This document shows positions 1 to 6,885 of a stretch of DNA of 19,108 bases, piece after piece. Source of the DNA: JBHHYU01 sp046757725. Its GTDB lineage: Bacteria > Desulfobacterota > Binatia > UBA9968. The DNA lies in contig JBHHYU010000061.1 of the NCBI GenBank assembly GCA_046757725.1, forward strand, positions 1 through 19,108, in the 5' to 3' direction. The translations under genes and the position numbers were made by a program. A model generated the notes under the pieces. That model was not told the DNA's origin. It worked only from the letters and a program-made list of their open reading frames with translations, and did not search any database. Numbering within the stretch: position 1 is the first letter of the stretch; each line of letters starts with the position of its first letter.

Positions 1-61
1 GTGAGCTCTCCAACGGCCTGGGCCTGCCTCCAACCTGCACGTCCCTGTGCCTTGTCCTGCA

Positions 62-165
62 GGTTTCCTCCCTCGAAACCGGATACCTGGGTGCACGGCA
101 CAGGGGGTCTGCTCCGAAGAGAGGGAGACATCGAACCGTGATCGTGCTCGACGCTCGTGCTCGGT
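62..165 (+). repeat. Dispersed structured repeat, copy 1
   Basis: This stretch shares blocks with 12774-12871 (for example GCTCCGAAGAGAGGG and the tail CGCTCGTGCTCGGT) and with the reverse strand of 18494-18577 (a GGAT-N-C-N-TGGGTGCACGGC block). It opens with a hairpin, GGTTTC at 62-67 pairing with GAAACC at 75-80. The remaining bases of 1-385 outside this repeat and the following inverted-repeat element show no convincing gene. The function is unknown. Confidence 0.6.
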
Positions 166-179
166 TTCAATCAGCTAGC

Positions 180-316
180 GAGGCTGTAGAAAAAGTCTCC
201 GCCGACTAAACTTGGGGGTAGCAAAAACATTCCTCGACCCGAGATCGTCACTTAAATCGCAAATACGGAGACCGTTTTTTTTCTAAATCGTCCGATCTAC
301 CTTTTTCTACAGCCTC
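180..316. mobile_element. MITE-like element with perfect 16-bp terminal inverted repeats
   Basis: GAGGCTGTAGAAAAAG at 180-195 is the exact reverse complement of CTTTTTCTACAGCCTC at 301-316. The 105-bp interior has no coding potential. A short non-coding segment bounded by long perfect terminal repeats fits a miniature inverted-repeat transposable element mobilised in trans. The ends resemble, from memory, those of IS1182/IS5-type insertion sequences, but that assignment is inference. No clear target-site duplication is visible in the flanks, so the insertion may be old. Confidence 0.7.
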
Positions 317-385
317 AAGGCTTTGGCTGACCCGCCGAATCCCGTCCATAAAGCGGTGGGAGGAAGGTCTGTCTCAATCCAGGTG

Positions 386-649
386 TTAGCCTTGTTGCTT
401 GATGATTCGCCCGTACTCATCATGAGCACCGATCCAAACCCAGATGAAATCCGCCTCATCCTCGACTGCCAGCGCCCGGTGATGAGGTCCGACCCTCACT
501 GACCACAGCTTACCAACTTTTTTGAAATGTAGAGAAGGATGTCTAGGATTTTCTTTCAGGAGGTCGAAGTTTCTTCGGGCCATTCTCTGGACGGCCTCTG
601 GAAGACGCGCATAGCAGTCCCAGAAACGCGCCGTTGTGCGATGCTTCAC
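386..649 (-). CDS. RelE/ParE-family toxin of a type II toxin-antitoxin pair
   Basis: An 87-residue basic protein with the layout of the ParE/RelE/HigB fold: an N-terminal helical part (around FWDCYARLPEAVQRMARRNF), a middle LHFKKVGKLWSVRVG strand region, then HHRALAVEDEADFIWVWIG and a final HDEYGRII. This is typical of small RelE-like proteins, which cleave mRNA on the ribosome or act on gyrase; which applies here cannot be told. It starts with GTG. The start overlaps the stop of the upstream gene by four bases (GTGA, 646-649), so the two are translationally coupled in the order antitoxin then toxin. There is no sign of disruption. Confidence 0.75.
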   Translation of the reverse strand: MKHRTTARFWDCYARLPEAVQRMARRNFDLLKENPRHPSLHFKKVGKLWSVRVGPHHRALAVEDEADFIWVWIGAHDEYGRIIKQQG

Positions 650-846
650 AGGTCCTTGAGGGTTCCCTTGGCCTTCCCGTCGAGAGCCTCACGCACTAAG
701 AAGTCAAGCTTTCCAGCCTCAGAGTCAGCTACGATCTCCATGTCCCAACTCTCCCAATCCTTTTCTGAAAGCCACCGGACAAGTTTGCTGAACTCTTCCC
801 TAGGAAGTTTCTCGATTTCCGTTTTGAGCTCATCTACCTTGGACAT
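646..846 (-). CDS. Probable antitoxin partner of the RelE/ParE-like toxin
   Basis: A 66-residue acidic protein beginning MSKVDELKTEIEKLPREEF, a start pattern common in small antitoxins encoded before RelE/ParE-like toxins. The ATG at 844-846 is chosen because it follows a strong ribosome binding site (GGCGGGAGG on the minus strand, about 855-863), although the frame stays open further upstream. It contains a LVRWLSEKDWESWD segment and a C-terminal region ending LDGKAKGTLKDL that probably wraps the toxin. No classical DNA-binding motif is obvious, so the exact antitoxin family is not assigned. The role rests mainly on size, charge and the four-base overlap with the toxin gene. Confidence 0.65.
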   Translation of the reverse strand: MSKVDELKTEIEKLPREEFSKLVRWLSEKDWESWDMEIVADSEAGKLDFLVREALDGKAKGTLKDL

Positions 847-1023
847 GTTTTTTCCTCCCGCCACTGTTTCGGGGCACCGTCCCACTGGGCTCCGAAGGCT
901 GGAACAGACTAATCGCCAGTATGCCACCCTTGCTTGTTAAGTGCCATACCCTACTGCGCACCAGAAGGCTAACGTTTCGGCTGACCTCCTACGTCGGATC
1001 AAGCCTCTGGTTAAATAGCTTTC

Positions 1024-1314
1024 TTACGATGCCAGGGCGTCAATCACAGCTTTGGGGTTTGATGCGGCCACCTTGAGTAGTGCTTGAGCAGGGCCTTCAG
1101 GACGGCGCCGCCCCTGTTCCCAGTTCTGAAGCGTGGATAAACTCACTCCTATCATCAGTGCAAACTCCGATTGCGACAGGGTGAGCTTTTTTCGGACTTC
1201 CCTAATATCCATAGGTTTTAGATCAACCACACGAGAGGCCTTCATTTCTCCCCGTTTTATTTTGCCGGCCTGCTTTACACTGGCAACGAGTTTCTCGAAT
1301 TCCTTTTTGTTCAT
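1024..1314 (-). CDS. XRE/HigA-type helix-turn-helix antitoxin (toxin partner degraded)
   Basis: A 96-residue protein. The C-terminal half carries a clear HTH: residues about 37-75, with LTLSQSEFALMIGVSLSTLQ followed by NWEQGRRRPEGPAQALLKV. This matches the NadS/HigA group of antitoxins, whose cognate RelE-type toxin normally lies directly upstream in the same operon. The ATG at 1312-1314 is chosen over a longer open frame because a GGAG ribosome binding site precedes it and because the upstream codons belong to the toxin remnant read in another frame. The remnant's stop overlaps this ATG (ATGA). The antitoxin reads intact, so it may now act as an orphan repressor or protect against related toxins. 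Confidence 0.8.
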   Translation of the reverse strand: MNKKEFEKLVASVKQAGKIKRGEMKASRVVDLKPMDIREVRKKLTLSQSEFALMIGVSLSTLQNWEQGRRRPEGPAQALLKVAASNPKAVIDALAS

Positions 1315-1455
1315 TTTAGGTTCTCCTTCACGAGTTTTCGCAAGGTCCTCAATTGCTCCTTGGTCGGATCTTCCTGCCGACTCTTGCCATAAACCAAAAA
1401 CATGTAGATACACTCCCCTTCGCGTAAAGATCGGAGTCTCTACAAAGAGAATATA
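1311..1455 (-). pseudogene. RelE/HigB-like toxin remnant with internal deletion and frameshift
   Basis: Two pieces of one toxin are visible. The 5' piece, in the frame ending at about 1417, reads ILFVETPIFTRR, matching the usual beginning of NadS-partner RelE toxins (M-I-F-[IV]-E-T-x-x-F-T-[RK]). The 3' piece, one frame away, reads EGECIYMFLVYGKSRQEDPT, then KEQLRTLRKLVKENLK and TGA at 1311-1313, matching the usual end of the same family (IYLLxxYxKxxQEDLTxxQ). Roughly 50-60 residues of the middle are missing, and the junction near 1417-1420 changes frame. No normal start codon precedes the 5' piece: a TAG lies two codons upstream of ATT. The ATGA overlap with the antitoxin start is retained. 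Family motifs are from memory. Confidence 0.75.
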
Positions 1456-1474
1456 GGGCTATACGCCATTGGCG
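1452..1474 (-). promoter_or_regulatory. Adjacent palindromes upstream of the broken toxin-antitoxin operon
   Basis: TATAGGGCTATA (1452-1463) is a 5-bp inverted repeat around GG, and CGCCATTGGCG (1464-1474) is a near-perfect palindrome directly beside it. Antitoxins with HTH domains usually bind such sites in their own promoter, so these are candidate operators for the HTH protein encoded downstream. Read on the minus strand, TTGCTT and TATAGC lie 17 bases apart, spanning one palindrome, a weak sigma-70 match. The assignment is inference. Confidence 0.35.
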
Positions 1475-1617
1475 GATATTAAGCAAGACTGCCGTAGCGG
1501 ATCGTGTTGGGTGACTATCTAACGTCAAGGCTGAAAGGTCGAGGCCGGCAAGCCTATTCAGACCATCACAACGGCGGCGAGGCAGCTCGGCCGGTGCAGC
1601 GTATTGTTATTCGGCCG

Positions 1618-2109
1618 TCACAAACCTAGCTCGGCGCGGGAGGCGGTTAATGCCCCGGCAGTACTTACCCAGTGAATGCCTATTAACCAAACGGCAAAGC
1701 TAACAATTTCTATGCGAGCCGTCTCCGGAGACGTCACACGTAGGCCGGAGCTCCACCATCCGATCGTCTTCGCAATTTGACCGACTACACGATCGTCTTC
1801 CCATATGTCGTGATGTAATATCAGGCCCTTTCGACGAGGTTTGAGGAGCCAAGAACGGGTATCGAAACTCACCGTCAATGTTAATCGAGGACCGGTGCCT
1901 TGTCTTTGAGAACCAGCGATGGAGATTCCGCCCTCCTCCAAAGCCCAGCTCCCCCGACCATTAGCACGAACAGAATAGCGCTTTCCCCCTATCAAGAGGC
2001 TGGCGTGTCTCCAGTCGTCGAACTGCATGAAGCAAACAACTGAGTCCTTGTCCATTAGCTCATAATCTTTCGAGCCCAATCCACCTTTTTTTCTAAGCAA
2101 TAAGCTCAT
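1618..2109 (-). CDS. Uncharacterised protein with hydrophobic C-terminal segment
   Basis: 163 residues. The layout is a run of short beta-strand-like segments (for example VVCFMQFDDWRHASLLIGGK, then WALEEGGISIAGSQ, then TRSWLLKPRRKGLIL, then DDRVVGQIAKTIGWWS) followed by IVSFAVWLIGIHWV near the end, which could be a membrane segment. Small proteins with repeated strand blocks, a VVGxI motif and a C-terminal xFxxWLxxxxW helix occur widely as unnamed hypothetical proteins, and a distant tubby/LURP-like barrel is possible. No catalytic motif is visible. The ribosome binding site before the ATG is weak. It lies 44 bp downstream of the GFA-family gene on the same strand, so the two may be cotranscribed. 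Confidence 0.6.
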   Translation of the reverse strand: MSLLLRKKGGLGSKDYELMDKDSVVCFMQFDDWRHASLLIGGKRYSVRANGRGSWALEEGGISIAGSQRQGTGPRLTLTVSFDTRSWLLKPRRKGLILHHDIWEDDRVVGQIAKTIGWWSSGLRVTSPETARIEIVSFAVWLIGIHWVSTAGALTASRAELGL

Positions 2110-2153
2110 TTTGCAGGCAACAATCTCGACCCCGGGGGCCGTGTAACGCCATG

Positions 2154-2585
2154 TTAGCCGGCGTCCTCAACGGGCGTCCATGACTGCTTGCGCCTTGCAC
2201 GCCGCTCCGATGCCGACTCCCCTTTGTAGGACACGGGCTGTGCCTGCGGGAGATCCGGCGGCGCAACAAGCGTATTGAGGTTGATGACGGCCACGGCACT
2301 TTGTGGAGAAGGCATGACTGCGCCAACGTACACACCGCAGGCTTTGCACACAATAAAGTCCGTGATCTTGAGGGCGAACCGGTAACGACTGAGCAAGCTA
2401 GGTTCTGATAAAACGAAACGGACTGAGCCGTTGGGATCGGAGGTAGAGCGGCCCCCGTGAGCTCTGCAGAAAGAGCACTGGTAGGCCCGGATGACCCATT
2501 CAGACGGTGGAATACTCGTGGTGAAGACGTAACCGATGGCGCCGCAATGGCAAGACCCTTCGTAGGAGGATCTGGTTGCGCTCAC
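2154..2585 (-). CDS. GFA/CENP-V family zinc-binding protein
   Basis: 143 residues with the cysteine pattern of the GFA (glutathione-dependent formaldehyde-activating enzyme, S-(hydroxymethyl)glutathione synthase-like) fold: GSCHCG (C12, C14), CSFC (C37, C40) and CKACG (C80, C83), which together hold two zinc ions. The family name is historical. Most members have no proven reaction, and a role in formaldehyde or glutathione chemistry is only a possibility. The GTG start at 2583-2585 is preceded by AAGGAG at a six-base distance. The final 30 residues are polar and basic (ASERRARRKQSW). Transcription would diverge from polX across a spacer holding a 10-bp inverted repeat. Confidence 0.82.
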   Translation of the reverse strand: MSATRSSYEGSCHCGAIGYVFTTSIPPSEWVIRAYQCSFCRAHGGRSTSDPNGSVRFVLSEPSLLSRYRFALKITDFIVCKACGVYVGAVMPSPQSAVAVINLNTLVAPPDLPQAQPVSYKGESASERRARRKQSWTPVEDAG

Positions 2586-2611
2586 ACGATGCTCCTTGGG
2601 TACTGCCTAAC

Positions 2612-2639
2612 CAGTAATATGCCGAACGACATATTACTG
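2612..2639. promoter_or_regulatory. Perfect 10-bp inverted repeat between divergent genes
   Basis: CAGTAATATG (2612-2621) and CATATTACTG (2630-2639) are exact reverse complements separated by eight bases. The element sits between the divergent GFA-family and polX genes. It could be a regulator binding site, a cruciform or a small mobile-element relic. There is no U-tract to support a terminator. Confidence 0.6.
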
Positions 2640-2687
2640 CGGTATGTCAACATGTTTCGTTTTGGATGCTAGTTGCTTTGAGTATTC

Positions 2688-2715
2688 TTGTCAATCTACA
2701 AGTTGGGTGTAGAAT
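2688..2715 (+). promoter_or_regulatory. Possible sigma-70 promoter for polX
   Basis: TTGTCA (2688-2693) and TAGAAT (2710-2715) each match five of six consensus bases with a 16-base spacer. Transcription would start about 2722, almost at the ATG at 2724, giving a leaderless or nearly leaderless mRNA. The site may therefore be fortuitous. Confidence 0.3.
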
Positions 2716-2723
2716 TAGGGGCG

Positions 2724-4454
2724 ATGCGCAATACCGAATTAGCTCAGACCTTTCATGAGATAGCGCTCTATCTGGAGATGCAAGAGGTACAGTTCAAGCC
2801 TCGCGCTTACGAAAAGGTGGCCGAGGCGCTTGAGGCGTTGGCAGAGCCCGTTACTGAGCTCTACAAGCGCGGTGGGAAAAAGGCACTGCGGGAGATCCCT
2901 GGGGTCGGGGCGGCGATTGCGGAGAAGATCGAGGAAGTCCTCCAAACCGGCAAACTAAGATACTACGAAGAGCTGAAAAAGGAGATGCCGGTGGATGTGC
3001 TTGGACTCACCGCCATCGAGGGAGTCGGTCCCAAGATGGTCAAGCTCCTCTATCAAGAGCTTGGCGTCAAAGATGTGGCGGATCTGGATCGCGCCGCCCG
3101 TTCCGGAAAAATTCGAGACCTGCCTCACTTTGGGGAACGGATGGAGCAGAAGATTCTTAAGGGCATGGAATTCCTCAAGCAGGGGAGTGGCCGCTTTACT
3201 CTTGGATCCGTGCTGCCCCTTATCACGGAGATTGAGCAACGCCTGAAGGGCCTACCCGAAGTGAGCGAGGTCGTCGTCGCGGGCTCGATCCGGCGGCGCA
3301 AGGAGACTGTTGGGGACGCCGATATTTTAGCCATCTCCCGGAATCCGGAGAAGGTGATGGAAGTCTTTGTCTCCATGCCCGAGGTGACGCATGTCTATGG
3401 GCGTGGTAGGACGAAAAGCACGGTGAAGTTGAGGACCGGATTGGACGTCGATCTTCGCGTCGTGACCAAGCAGAGTTTCGGTGCGGCCCTCAACTATTTT
3501 ACCGGAAGCAAAGATCATAACGTGGCGCTTAGGCGGATCGCTCAGGAAAAGGGGCTCAAATTAAATGAGTATGGCCTTTTCCGCGGCAACAAACGCGTCG
3601 CGGGCCTTACGGAAAAAGGGATCTACGAAGCGCTTGGTCTATCCATTATTCCGCCGGAGATCCGAGAAGATGGCGGTGAGATCGAGGCGGCGAAGAATCG
3701 GAAACTCCCCCCTCTCGTAGACTACGGGGATCTACGCGGAGATCTTCAAATTCAGACGACATGGACCGACGGATCCAATACCATTGAAGAAATGGCGCAA
3801 GAAGCCAAGAGACTGGGGCTGGAATATATAGCGATCACCGATCATACAAAGAGTCTGGCGATGACCGGAGGCGCGGACGAGAAAAAGCTTCTCAAACAGA
3901 TGAAAGCGATCGAAAAAATCAACCGCTCGCTCAAGGGAATCACGATCCTTAAAGGAGCCGAAGTCAACATTAACAAGGACGGCACGCTCGATATCGAGGA
4001 TGAAGTGCTGGCCATGCTTGACGTGGTGGGCATAGCCGTCCATTCCCATTTTCATTTACCCCAGAGGGAGATGACCGAAAGAATTCAACGGGCGATGCGC
4101 AACCCCCATGCGGATATTCTCTTTCATCCCACCGGCCGGGTACTTCAGAAGAGGGAGCCCTATGATGTCGACATGGAGGTCATCATCAGGACGGCCAAGG
4201 AGACCGGCACGGTTCTTGAAATTGATGCCTTTCCCGATCGATTGGATCTGAAAGACGGCCATATTCGCAGCGCAATCGGAGCCGGGGTTAAGCTGGCGAT
4301 TGATTCCGACGCCCACAGCGTCAATCACATCCGATTTCTGGAGTATGGGGTGGCCCAGGCGAGAAGGGGATGGGCGGAAAAGAGCGATATCGTCAACACC
4401 CGGCCCCTGAAAGAGTTTCTTCGCTGCCTTAAGGGCAAAGGGCAAAGTGCGTAG
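2724..4454 (+). CDS. polX: DNA polymerase X / 3'-5' exonuclease with PHP domain
   Basis: 576 residues, the normal length for bacterial PolX, a gap-filling repair polymerase with a C-terminal PHP nuclease. Helix-hairpin-helix motifs lie at about 58-69 (IPGVGAAIAEKI), 98-110 (IEGVGPKMVKLLY) and 133-145. The palm carries GSIRRRKETVGDADIL with the metal-binding D198 and D200, and the third aspartate in DVDLRV (241-243). The PHP domain runs from about 339 and shows ITDHT, KGAEVNI, HSHFH, FHPTGR and IDSDAHS. The first PHP motif is GDLQIQTTWTDG, with Gln where the second metal-binding His is expected. The ATG at 2724 is preferred over an in-frame TTG at 2688 because family members start close to MRNTELA and AGGGGCG precedes it. 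Confidence 0.92.
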   Translation: MRNTELAQTFHEIALYLEMQEVQFKPRAYEKVAEALEALAEPVTELYKRGGKKALREIPGVGAAIAEKIEEVLQTGKLRYYEELKKEMPVDVLGLTAIEGVGPKMVKLLYQELGVKDVADLDRAARSGKIRDLPHFGERMEQKILKGMEFLKQGSGRFTLGSVLPLITEIEQRLKGLPEVSEVVVAGSIRRRKETVGDADILAISRNPEKVMEVFVSMPEVTHVYGRGRTKSTVKLRTGLDVDLRVVTKQSFGAALNYFTGSKDHNVALRRIAQEKGLKLNEYGLFRGNKRVAGLTEKGIYEALGLSIIPPEIREDGGEIEAAKNRKLPPLVDYGDLRGDLQIQTTWTDGSNTIEEMAQEAKRLGLEYIAITDHTKSLAMTGGADEKKLLKQMKAIEKINRSLKGITILKGAEVNINKDGTLDIEDEVLAMLDVVGIAVHSHFHLPQREMTERIQRAMRNPHADILFHPTGRVLQKREPYDVDMEVIIRTAKETGTVLEIDAFPDRLDLKDGHIRSAIGAGVKLAIDSDAHSVNHIRFLEYGVAQARRGWAEKSDIVNTRPLKEFLRCLKGKGQSA

Positions 4455-4492
4455 CGCAAAGAGCACAGGGCCATGCGCCATCCGCTTTGCGC
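4454..4492. terminator. Inverted repeat between convergent genes, possible shared terminator
   Basis: GCGCAAAG (4454-4461) pairs perfectly with CTTTGCGC (4485-4492) across a 23-base loop, exactly between the ends of polX and the convergent hydrolase gene. Neither strand has a strong U-run next to the stem, so termination in both directions is plausible but unproven. Confidence 0.4.
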
Positions 4493-4517
4493 CACGCCCT
4501 AAGCCCCTTGCTTTTCT

Positions 4518-5393
4518 CTAGCCCTTTAGATGTTTCTTGAAAAACCGTAACGTCCGACCCCACGCTTCCTTGGCCGCCTCAGGATGATACCGGGATGCCC
4601 TGGTGTCATTATTGAAGGCGTGTTTGGCGCCGGGATAGACTTTGTACGTGAACGACTTGTGGTATTTTTTCATAGCCTCCACGGTAGCAGGCACCCCTTT
4701 GCTCACTCGTTTATCCGCCCCCCCATAATGGGCCAGGATCGGTGCTTCGATGTTCTGTACCAGGTCTATGGGTCGAGGGGTTGTGCCATAGTATATCACA
4801 GCGGCTTTTAGGCCCCGGACTTTGGTTGTGAGCATGAAGGCATTCGCTCCTCCCCAGCAGAATCCCACAATCCCTATTCGGCCGCCCTGGACTGCGGAAA
4901 GGCTTTGGAGATAACTATAGCCGGACTTCGTGTCTTCGATAATTGCCTCGGTCGAAATCATTTTGCGTAGCCCTCTGATCCCCTTTCCTTTGGGATTGAC
5001 TTTTTTCGTTCCGCCGAGGCGTGACAGATAATCCGGGGCAAGGGCCACGTATCCTTCCTTAGCCAAGCGGCGGGCCACGTCCCGAATATGGTCGTTGATA
5101 CCACGGTTCTCATGGATGACGATAAGTCCTGGGTAGGTGCCGGACGCCTTTGGCCGGCTCAGGTAAGCGGAGACCTGCCCTGCTTTTCCCTTGTATTTCA
5201 GCTCGCTGGAGACCAGAGTGGGATCTTGAGGATCCACCATGGCTGCTCGAGCCACGGAGGGACTAAAGAATCCGATCAGCTTCATCGCCAATTCCACGCT
5301 GCCGGCAATCAACACCGCCTTCCGGATGAACTGACGGCGGCTCATCTTACCCTCTTGATACTCGTTAACTAGCGTCTTGACTTCCTCTGACAT
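4518..5393 (-). CDS. Tat-exported dienelactone hydrolase family protein
   Basis: 291 residues. The N-terminus has a twin-arginine signal (SRRQFIRK at 18-25, then a hydrophobic stretch, with likely cleavage after ARA near residue 50), so the enzyme probably folds in the cytoplasm and acts outside it. The alpha/beta-hydrolase domain carries the dienelactone-hydrolase signature: HENRG with E95, nucleophile C179 in GFCWGG, D227 in GGADKR and H258 in GAKHAF. A Cys rather than Ser nucleophile is typical of this family. The substrate is unknown; related enzymes open lactones in aromatic degradation, but no such pathway is nearby. The ATG at 5391-5393 is chosen because AAAGGAGG lies five bases upstream. 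Confidence 0.88.
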   Translation of the reverse strand: MSEEVKTLVNEYQEGKMSRRQFIRKAVLIAGSVELAMKLIGFFSPSVARAAMVDPQDPTLVSSELKYKGKAGQVSAYLSRPKASGTYPGLIVIHENRGINDHIRDVARRLAKEGYVALAPDYLSRLGGTKKVNPKGKGIRGLRKMISTEAIIEDTKSGYSYLQSLSAVQGGRIGIVGFCWGGANAFMLTTKVRGLKAAVIYYGTTPRPIDLVQNIEAPILAHYGGADKRVSKGVPATVEAMKKYHKSFTYKVYPGAKHAFNNDTRASRYHPEAAKEAWGRTLRFFKKHLKG

Positions 5394-5508
5394 CAAGGCC
5401 TCCTTTGTCTGGACCTACTCCAGCGATATTATTTCCGATCTCTTGGACCTCCGTCGCCTCGGCACAATCACGGGCAAAGAATTTGGATCTAGTTCACCGC
5501 AAGCTTCG

Positions 5509-6621
5509 TCAGGGCAATTGCTTCGGGATGTTGATTCGGGAGACCGTATACGTTGACACATCTTCCTCCGGCTCATCACCTGCCACTCCGGTCAAAGGCA
5601 AGGCGAGATTCGTCACAAATATCCTGTCTCCAACAATGACGAGACTTGCCGGAAACAGCAGCCCCCGAGCCGATCCGTCATTCCGAATTCCAAGAAAGTC
5701 ACCGAGCTTAGCAATCACACGGCCGTTAACGTTGAGTATCACCACCTCGTCCGCCTGGTTTGCGGCGACCACGAGCTGACCCTCGTAATAGGCTATCCCA
5801 TCGGCCCCGTTGATGCTTTCGGCGAACACCACAATCTCTCCCGTTCCTAAATTCAGCCGCAAAATACGGTCATCCCCTGTGTTGGCGATGAAGATTTCTG
5901 ACTCGTCGGTACTCAAGGCGATACCATTTGCCCCGAAGGGAGGAAACCCGGCTGTTGTCAGAAGCCCATCCTGTTTGACAGTAACAACCGAACAGAGAAT
6001 TCCTGGATCTCCACACATATCGGCACTGTCGATCCGAAATACGGCCCCCTGGAAGGAGTCGGACGCGAAGAGATCGCCAGCGCTATTGAAGGTGAGGGCA
6101 TTGGGGACCGCAGCACCGAGGCCGAACATGATCGTATCTGTGCTCCCGTCGGGATTATCTACCGTTCGGCTGTCGAGCGGTCCCACGAGGTTTGGAATAA
6201 CAGCCACATCCTCAATCGGCGTCGTTTCGTCGAAGTCAGCAGCGATCCGCTGAATCTTTGAGTCTACCCCCTGAAAATTGCCAACGCTACAGATGTAGAC
6301 TTTGTTGTCCTCCCGGTTGAAGGCAAGCCCCAAGAGCGGGATATTTCCAAAGTCTCTCTTCGCGATAAGCTTACCATTTTTCTTGAACCGTAGGAGTAAG
6401 TTGGTTTCATTACCAGAACCATCGAACTCGAAGGTGCTGACGTAGATGTCGCCGGTGTCTGGATTCGCGGTGATCCCCTCAGGAAAATTCGCCACCGCAG
6501 GCAGCGTAGTGAATTTTTGCGCCGCTTCTCTCTTGACAATGATGCCCTCGCCTGCCCAGACTTCACCTATCAATACAACGACGAACGGCAAGATAACAGA
6601 AATCATAAAAAACCTTTTCAT
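5509..6621 (-). CDS. Secreted SMP-30/NHL-like beta-propeller protein
   Basis: 370 residues starting MKRFFMISVILPFVVVLIG, a Sec signal peptide cleaved near VWA-GEG. The rest is a series of propeller-blade repeats of the SMP-30/gluconolactonase/NHL kind: FPEGITANPDTGDIYVST, LLGLAFNREDNKVYICS, NALTFNSAGDLFASDS, NGIALSTDESEIFIANTG and DGIAYYEGQLVVAAN. The motifs GITxNPxTGxIYVS and xGIAxSxDExxIFIANT match the family strongly. Such proteins bind a metal or a ligand in the central channel, and some are lactonases; no reaction can be assigned. The ATG at 6619-6621 has GGAGG just upstream. The upstream gene in the same direction is 264 bp away, so this is probably its own transcript. Confidence 0.8.
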   Translation of the reverse strand: MKRFFMISVILPFVVVLIGEVWAGEGIIVKREAAQKFTTLPAVANFPEGITANPDTGDIYVSTFEFDGSGNETNLLLRFKKNGKLIAKRDFGNIPLLGLAFNREDNKVYICSVGNFQGVDSKIQRIAADFDETTPIEDVAVIPNLVGPLDSRTVDNPDGSTDTIMFGLGAAVPNALTFNSAGDLFASDSFQGAVFRIDSADMCGDPGILCSVVTVKQDGLLTTAGFPPFGANGIALSTDESEIFIANTGDDRILRLNLGTGEIVVFAESINGADGIAYYEGQLVVAANQADEVVILNVNGRVIAKLGDFLGIRNDGSARGLLFPASLVIVGDRIFVTNLALPLTGVAGDEPEEDVSTYTVSRINIPKQLP

Positions 6622-6827
6622 TTCCACCTCCGTTCTCCTCATAATAGGAGCTTGTTTTTAAGATATGGCCAGAAAGAAATCAAGAATTCTCGCAACGATT
6701 ACGCGCTAATCGCTCTTGTCCCCGCACGGTCCCGTTCGCAATCCCGACTCCTGAGGGAAGGCGAAACTTTCTGGAACTTTCTATGGTCTCACCTTCCCTC
6801 GCTTGCTCTTACAAAATCTTGCCGCAA

Positions 6828-6852
6828 GGCCCCTGGGGTTACCCCAAGGGCC
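6828..6852 (-). terminator. GC-rich hairpin after the MBL-fold gene
   Basis: On the minus strand CCCTTGGGGTAACCCCAGGG forms a TGGGG/CCCCA stem around TAA, extended by GGCCC/GGGCC with small bulges. It lies 34 bases past the stop of the MBL-fold gene. Only a weak T-run (ATTTTG) follows after about a dozen bases, so intrinsic termination is possible rather than certain. The rest of 6622-6885 shows nothing recognisable. Confidence 0.4.
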
Positions 6853-6885
6853 CTCTCTAAACCCCTGGTCTTGGAGCCCCTACGA

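Noticed and set aside
2457..2672. 71-residue plus-strand frame before polX
   Set aside because: Mostly antisense to the GFA-family gene, whose cysteine pattern is unmistakable. It has no supporting motif and also crosses the inverted repeat.
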